Source: CAZART01 sp964487555 (lineage in GTDB: Bacteria > Bacteroidota > Rhodothermia > Rhodothermales > VXPQ01). From it: 7,875 nt of DNA. The stretch covers positions 1 to 7,875 of the forward strand of contig CAZART010000182.1 in NCBI GenBank assembly GCA_964487555.1, given 5' to 3'. How positions within the stretch are numbered: position 1 is the stretch's first letter; every line of letters starts with the position of its first letter. Position numbers and translations under genes: made by a program. Positions 6,048 to 7,875 of the stretch are shown in pieces. The notes below the pieces were generated by a model. It worked only from the letters and a program-made list of their open reading frames with translations. It was not told the DNA's origin and did not search any database.

Positions 6048-6068
6048 CGTCGTCCTCCGCGGACGACG
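6048..6068. repeat. Inverted repeat after the AbiEii stop
   Basis: CGTCGTCC (6048-6055), a 5-nt loop and GGACGACG (6061-6068) form a perfect 8-bp stem, extendable by a G-T pair and a C-G pair. It begins six bases after the AbiEii stop, but no T run follows on the plus strand, so it is not a canonical intrinsic terminator. The right arm is also part of the conserved DUF433 coding remnant, so the left arm may have arisen at the junction. Confidence 0.5.
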
Positions 6069-6118
6069 GGCGTGCCGAACATCATGTCAGGGTTGATCTC
6101 TATGCGTTTGTGGGTCAT
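6056..6118 (-). pseudogene. DUF433 antitoxin gene, N-terminal remnant
   Basis: From ATG 6118 the minus strand reads MTHKRIEINPDMMFGTPVVR followed by G-G. This matches the start of DUF433 proteins (R-I-x-I-x-P-x-x-M-x-G-x-P-V-I/V-R-G-T-R). Homology ends after V-V-R-G, where the sequence passes into the hairpin and then the end of AbiEii; full DUF433 proteins are roughly 70-80 residues, so about two thirds is lost. The frame remains open but encodes unrelated residues. DUF433 antitoxins usually pair with DUF5615 PIN-like toxins; no such toxin is seen. The join to the AbiEii end suggests the AbiE block replaced the rest of this module. Confidence 0.65.
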
Positions 6119-6174
6119 ATCACCGTGGAATCGGCAGAATAGCCTGGTCGCGGCACGAGGGAATCGGACCACAG

Positions 6175-6312
6175 GAACACGATATGGAATCCAGATCAGG
6201 TCAAACAGCTGATGCAGGACGTCTGCCGCACCAATGAGCACGAGATAATTGATGGGAGACGTGTTCGAGACAACTTTCATCCCCCTGCTGCGTCACGGAT
6301 CGCCTTCACGTC
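6175..6312. repeat. 138-bp direct repeat, left copy (partial UPF0175/PIN junction)
   Basis: It matches 7523-7660 at 136 of 138 positions, in the same orientation and offset by 1348 bp; the mismatches are 6184 A / 7532 C and 6283 C / 7631 G. The copy holds the last codons of the UPF0175 antitoxin, the ATGA overlap and the first 35 codons of the PIN toxin. Homology ends abruptly at both edges. Confidence 0.95.
6176..6280 (-). pseudogene. DUF3368 PIN toxin, duplicated N-terminal fragment
   Basis: From ATG 6280 the minus strand encodes the first 35 residues of the PIN protein at 7140-7628 with one change (I-P-Y-R-V for I-P-D-R-V). The homology then stops and the frame runs into sequence just upstream of the DUF433 remnant. 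The fragment lacks the acidic residues of the C-terminal half and cannot be an active nuclease. The near identity points to a recent duplication of the intact locus. Confidence 0.85.
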
Positions 6313-6386
6313 GTTTCTCGACGATGAGGGGCTGCGTGTAGACGGCGGCCTGTCGACGCTGCTCGCGAGCAATTCGAGCATGGAGC
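6313..6386. other. Unassigned sequence between the duplication and the DUF2283 gene
   Basis: These 74 bp connect the 138-bp repeat to the DUF2283 stop codon. Short open stretches exist in several frames but none matches a family I recognise. It may be debris or the right part of whatever was joined at the duplication edge. Confidence 0.4.
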
Positions 6387-6605
6387 CTACGCGACCTTGG
6401 GGAGCAGATCCTGGAGCACAACGGTCGGTTCTTCAGGCGTGTCAAACATCGTGCTGGCCCGAAGGACTTCTATCCCTACGAGTTGTTCGCCGCCGGCAAA
6501 GTCCAGAGTGACGTCGTCATTCAATCGCACGACGCGGCACTGGAAATCCCCATCTACGAGACGGATATACAACGCGTCAGCCTCGCGATCATATGTCAGT
6601 TTCAT
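6387..6605 (-). CDS. DUF2283 domain protein, probable antitoxin
   Basis: This 72-residue protein begins M-K-L-T-Y-D-R-E-A-D-A-L-Y-I-R-L, the hallmark of DUF2283, followed by the typical L-N-D-D-V-T-L-D-F and L-V-G-I-E-V-L strands. The family is small and cytoplasmic and is commonly encoded beside DUF4258 proteins; the pair behaves like a toxin-antitoxin-type module in genome context, with DUF2283 the likely antitoxin. Its ATG overlaps the stop of the DUF4258 gene by four bases (6602-6605), so translation is coupled. Length is normal and no damage is visible. Roles are inferred from family context and gene order, not from a motif with known activity. Confidence 0.8.
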   Translation of the reverse strand: MKLTYDREADALYIRLVDGDFQCRVVRLNDDVTLDFAGGEQLVGIEVLRASTMFDTPEEPTVVLQDLLPKVA

Positions 6606-6874
6606 GGCGATTCTTCCTGGAAATAGAACGTGTAGACCGTAACGACAACGATCCGGTCTGTTTCATGGACAACGACCGGCGCTACCTGTTGGATCCGATA
6701 GAGCCGTCCGTCCCATTCTTGATTGAACTCGCGGTTTAAGCGGTACAAAACTCGCCCGTGCTTTGCCGGCTCGCGATCGCCGAGACGAATCGCCTCCAGA
6801 ACCTGCTCGGCCGTCGCGCTGCGCTCACGCATTCTGACTTCAGCGCGGTGCGTAAAAACAACTGGATGATCCAT
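6602..6874 (-). CDS. DUF4258 domain protein, probable toxin
   Basis: This 90-residue protein has the DUF4258 pattern: F-T-H-R-A-E-V-R-M-R-E-R near the N-terminus, a helix A-E-Q-V-L-E-A-I-R-L-G, then R-L-Y-R-I-Q-Q-V-A-P-V-V-V and I-V-V-V-T-V-Y strands. The arrangement recalls small RelE-like folds, and the family is often annotated as a putative toxin partner of DUF2283. ATG 6874 gives a family-like N-terminus; no strong Shine-Dalgarno is seen. Upstream on the minus strand, GATAAT (6948-6943) resembles a -10 box, but no good -35 accompanies it. The gene is intact and overlaps DUF2283 by four bases. A toxic activity is not shown by the sequence itself. Confidence 0.75.
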   Translation of the reverse strand: MDHPVVFTHRAEVRMRERSATAEQVLEAIRLGDREPAKHGRVLYRLNREFNQEWDGRLYRIQQVAPVVVHETDRIVVVTVYTFYFQEESP

Positions 6875-7139
6875 GACGTGAATATGTCCGCGGCGCCACA
6901 GATGTCGCCGTGCGTTTCAGACATAGACACATTCGATCCGGAATTATCACCTCGCTATCCGAAGTAATCACTCAATGCACCAGCGGTCGAGGAGCGCCGA
7001 CGGTGGTTATAACGCGCCGTACGTATCCGCGCGCTCAGGAGGGCGCCGGCCCGATAGATCGCACATCGGGCGAGCCGGCGGGGCCCCGACCGTTTTCACA
7101 AAACAATACCGAAGTAACGAGCCGCGGGTAACCGCGGAA
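6875..7139. other. Gap between the PIN and DUF4258 genes, with two stem-loops
   Basis: No convincing gene is present in this 265-bp gap. It lies downstream of the PIN toxin and upstream of the DUF4258/DUF2283 pair on the minus strand. A 6-bp stem CCGCGG-GTAA-CCGCGG (7122-7137) sits three bases after the PIN stop. A longer stem pairs 7045-7055 with 7065-7079 as 11 bp with a 4-nt bulge. Neither is followed by a clear T tract, so terminator function is possible but unproven. Confidence 0.45.
7045..7079. terminator. Stem-loop downstream of the PIN toxin, possible terminator
   Basis: CCCGAT (7050-7055) pairs with ATCGGG (7065-7070) and GCCGG (7045-7049) pairs with CCGGC (7075-7079), leaving a 9-nt loop and a 4-nt bulge (7071-7074). 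It lies about 60 bp past the PIN stop on the minus strand. No T run follows, so it could instead protect the mRNA end or be incidental in GC-rich sequence. Confidence 0.3.
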
Positions 7140-7628
7140 TCAAGAGCTGGTAGGCCCGCCGTGCTGATCGAGGAGCCACTTGAATAACGATGGTTTCGCA
7201 CGGAATGTTGTGCGAGGTAGTCGGTCGACGGCCCCTGGGATTTCAATCAAACCGCGTGTGCCGGCGTCGCTTAGTACGCCGAGGGTGCCAGTGACCTTTA
7301 GACCGCGCTCCGCCGCGACGGCGCGTGCCGGTTGGTCATCCAGTATAATGAGATCGGCCTGAAGGATTTCTGCGAGTAGGATCGCGTCGCGCTCACCCGG
7401 GTGAAGTCCTGTCAGTTGCGGCAGTTCGTGCGCCGAAACCTCGTCGACATGAAGCCAATCAGGTGGATCGGTGATCCACGAACGGACGAGTGCGGGAGCA
7501 TTGGCGTCCGACAGCTCCCGCCGAACACGATCTGGAATCCAGATCAGGTCAAACAGCTGATGCAGGACGTCTGCCGCACCAATGAGCACGAGATAATTGA
7601 TGGGAGACGTGTTCGAGACAACTTTCAT
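7140..7628 (-). CDS. DUF3368 PIN-domain toxin (VapC-like ribonuclease)
   Basis: This 162-residue protein is a full-length DUF3368 PIN-domain nuclease, predicted to cleave RNA as the toxin of a type II pair. It begins M-K-V-V-S-N6-T-S-P-I, where many PIN proteins have D; asparagine is common in DUF3368. Acidic residues of the family follow: E38 after I-P-D-R-V-R-R, E79 in L-H-P-G-E-R-D-A-I-L-L-A, and D97-D98 in L-I-I-L-D-D-Q-P-A-R. The start overlaps the UPF0175 antitoxin stop by four bases (ATGA, 7625-7628), so the two are translationally coupled. Its first 35 codons are duplicated at 6176-6280. A small GC-rich hairpin follows the stop. The gene looks intact; activity depends on whether N6 is tolerated. 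Confidence 0.88.
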   Translation of the reverse strand: MKVVSNTSPINYLVLIGAADVLHQLFDLIWIPDRVRRELSDANAPALVRSWITDPPDWLHVDEVSAHELPQLTGLHPGERDAILLAEILQADLIILDDQPARAVAAERGLKVTGTLGVLSDAGTRGLIEIPGAVDRLPRTTFRAKPSLFKWLLDQHGGPTSS

Positions 7629-7660
7629 CCGCCTGCTGCGTCACGGATCGCCTTCACGTC
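7523..7660. repeat. 138-bp direct repeat, right copy (native context)
   Basis: This is the counterpart of 6175-6312. Here the sequence is part of the contiguous UPF0175-PIN operon, so this copy is the source or native one. Confidence 0.95.
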
Positions 7661-7875
7661 CCGCCTCAGATCGTCTTCATCGTAGTCCAGGAAGGCCCTT
7701 CTCTCGTGCAGGAAAGTCTCCGTGTCGTGGCGGGAGGCGTGACCGAGCAGACGGCCGACATCGGCCGACGAAAGGACGCCGTCTCGGTACGCCTCAGTAG
7801 CGAGGGCTTCAAGTGCCCTGCGGGGAAGGTTGCCCCAACGCGCCTGCAGCCGACTCATCATCTCTTCGGGAACGT
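7625..7875 (-). CDS. UPF0175-family antitoxin of the PIN toxin (start outside window)
   Basis: The minus strand encodes a UPF0175-type antitoxin with W-G-N-L-P-R-R-A-L-E-A-L-A-T-E-A-Y-R-D-G, a helix-turn-helix-like stretch S-S-A-D-V-G-R-L-L-G, and F-L-H-E-R-R-A-F-L-D-Y-D-E-D-D-L-R-R-D. UPF0175 proteins are standard partners of DUF3368 PIN toxins. Methionines at 7861 and 7858 could serve as starts, but the frame is open above them and reads V-P-E-E-M-M-S-R-L, which resembles the usual strand before this point in the family, so the true start is probably beyond the right edge. The stop overlaps the toxin start in ATGA. The promoter is not visible. Confidence 0.82.
   Translation of the reverse strand, partial: VPEEMMSRLQARWGNLPRRALEALATEAYRDGVLSSADVGRLLGHASRHDTETFLHERRAFLDYDEDDLRRDVKAIRDAAGG

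Noticed and set aside
1..7875. CRISPR array, tRNA, rRNA, transposase or integrase gene
   Set aside because: No spaced repeat array, cloverleaf, rRNA segment or recombinase motif was seen on either strand.

Overview
This is a gene-dense, high-GC bacterial accessory region built almost entirely from restriction-type nucleases and toxin-antitoxin (TA) modules, several of them broken. No housekeeping, rRNA, tRNA, CRISPR, transposase or integrase gene is visible. The organism cannot be named from the window; GC-rich third codon positions and the gene families fit many environmental bacteria.

Left block (1-4008). A probable HNH endonuclease gene runs off the left edge on the minus strand. Divergent from it are two intact plus-strand HNH endonuclease genes (311-1207 and 1405-2607). 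One base after the second begins a MazG-fold phosphoribosyl-ATP-pyrophosphohydrolase-like gene. That gene is split: codons 1-19 are at 2609-2667 and the rest at 3723-4008. A 24-bp direct repeat sits exactly at the break, and deleting one repeat copy plus the 1055 bp between the copies restores a perfect 106-codon frame. The inserted DNA carries, on the minus strand, a ParE/RelE-type TA pair whose toxin has an in-frame stop at codon 76, and the remnant of an MNT-type nucleotidyltransferase.

Middle block (4009-6041). An apparently intact type IV AbiE-like operon (AbiEi antitoxin, AbiEii nucleotidyltransferase toxin) follows a sigma70-like promoter. A nested dyad-symmetric operator, with all arms centred on base 4083, overlaps this promoter and suggests autorepression by AbiEi.

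Right block (6042-7875). All genes are on the minus strand. Reading leftward from the right edge: a UPF0175 antitoxin (start outside the window) with a DUF3368 PIN toxin, then a DUF4258/DUF2283 pair, then debris. The debris is a second 138-bp copy of the UPF0175/PIN junction (two mismatches) and the N-terminal remnant of a DUF433 antitoxin gene.

The intact systems are the two complete HNH nucleases, AbiE, DUF4258/DUF2283 and the PIN module. The rest records repeated insertion, duplication and decay. The best candidate for an under-described system is the HNH nuclease plus MazG-like pyrophosphohydrolase pair, here disabled by the inserted TA cassette.
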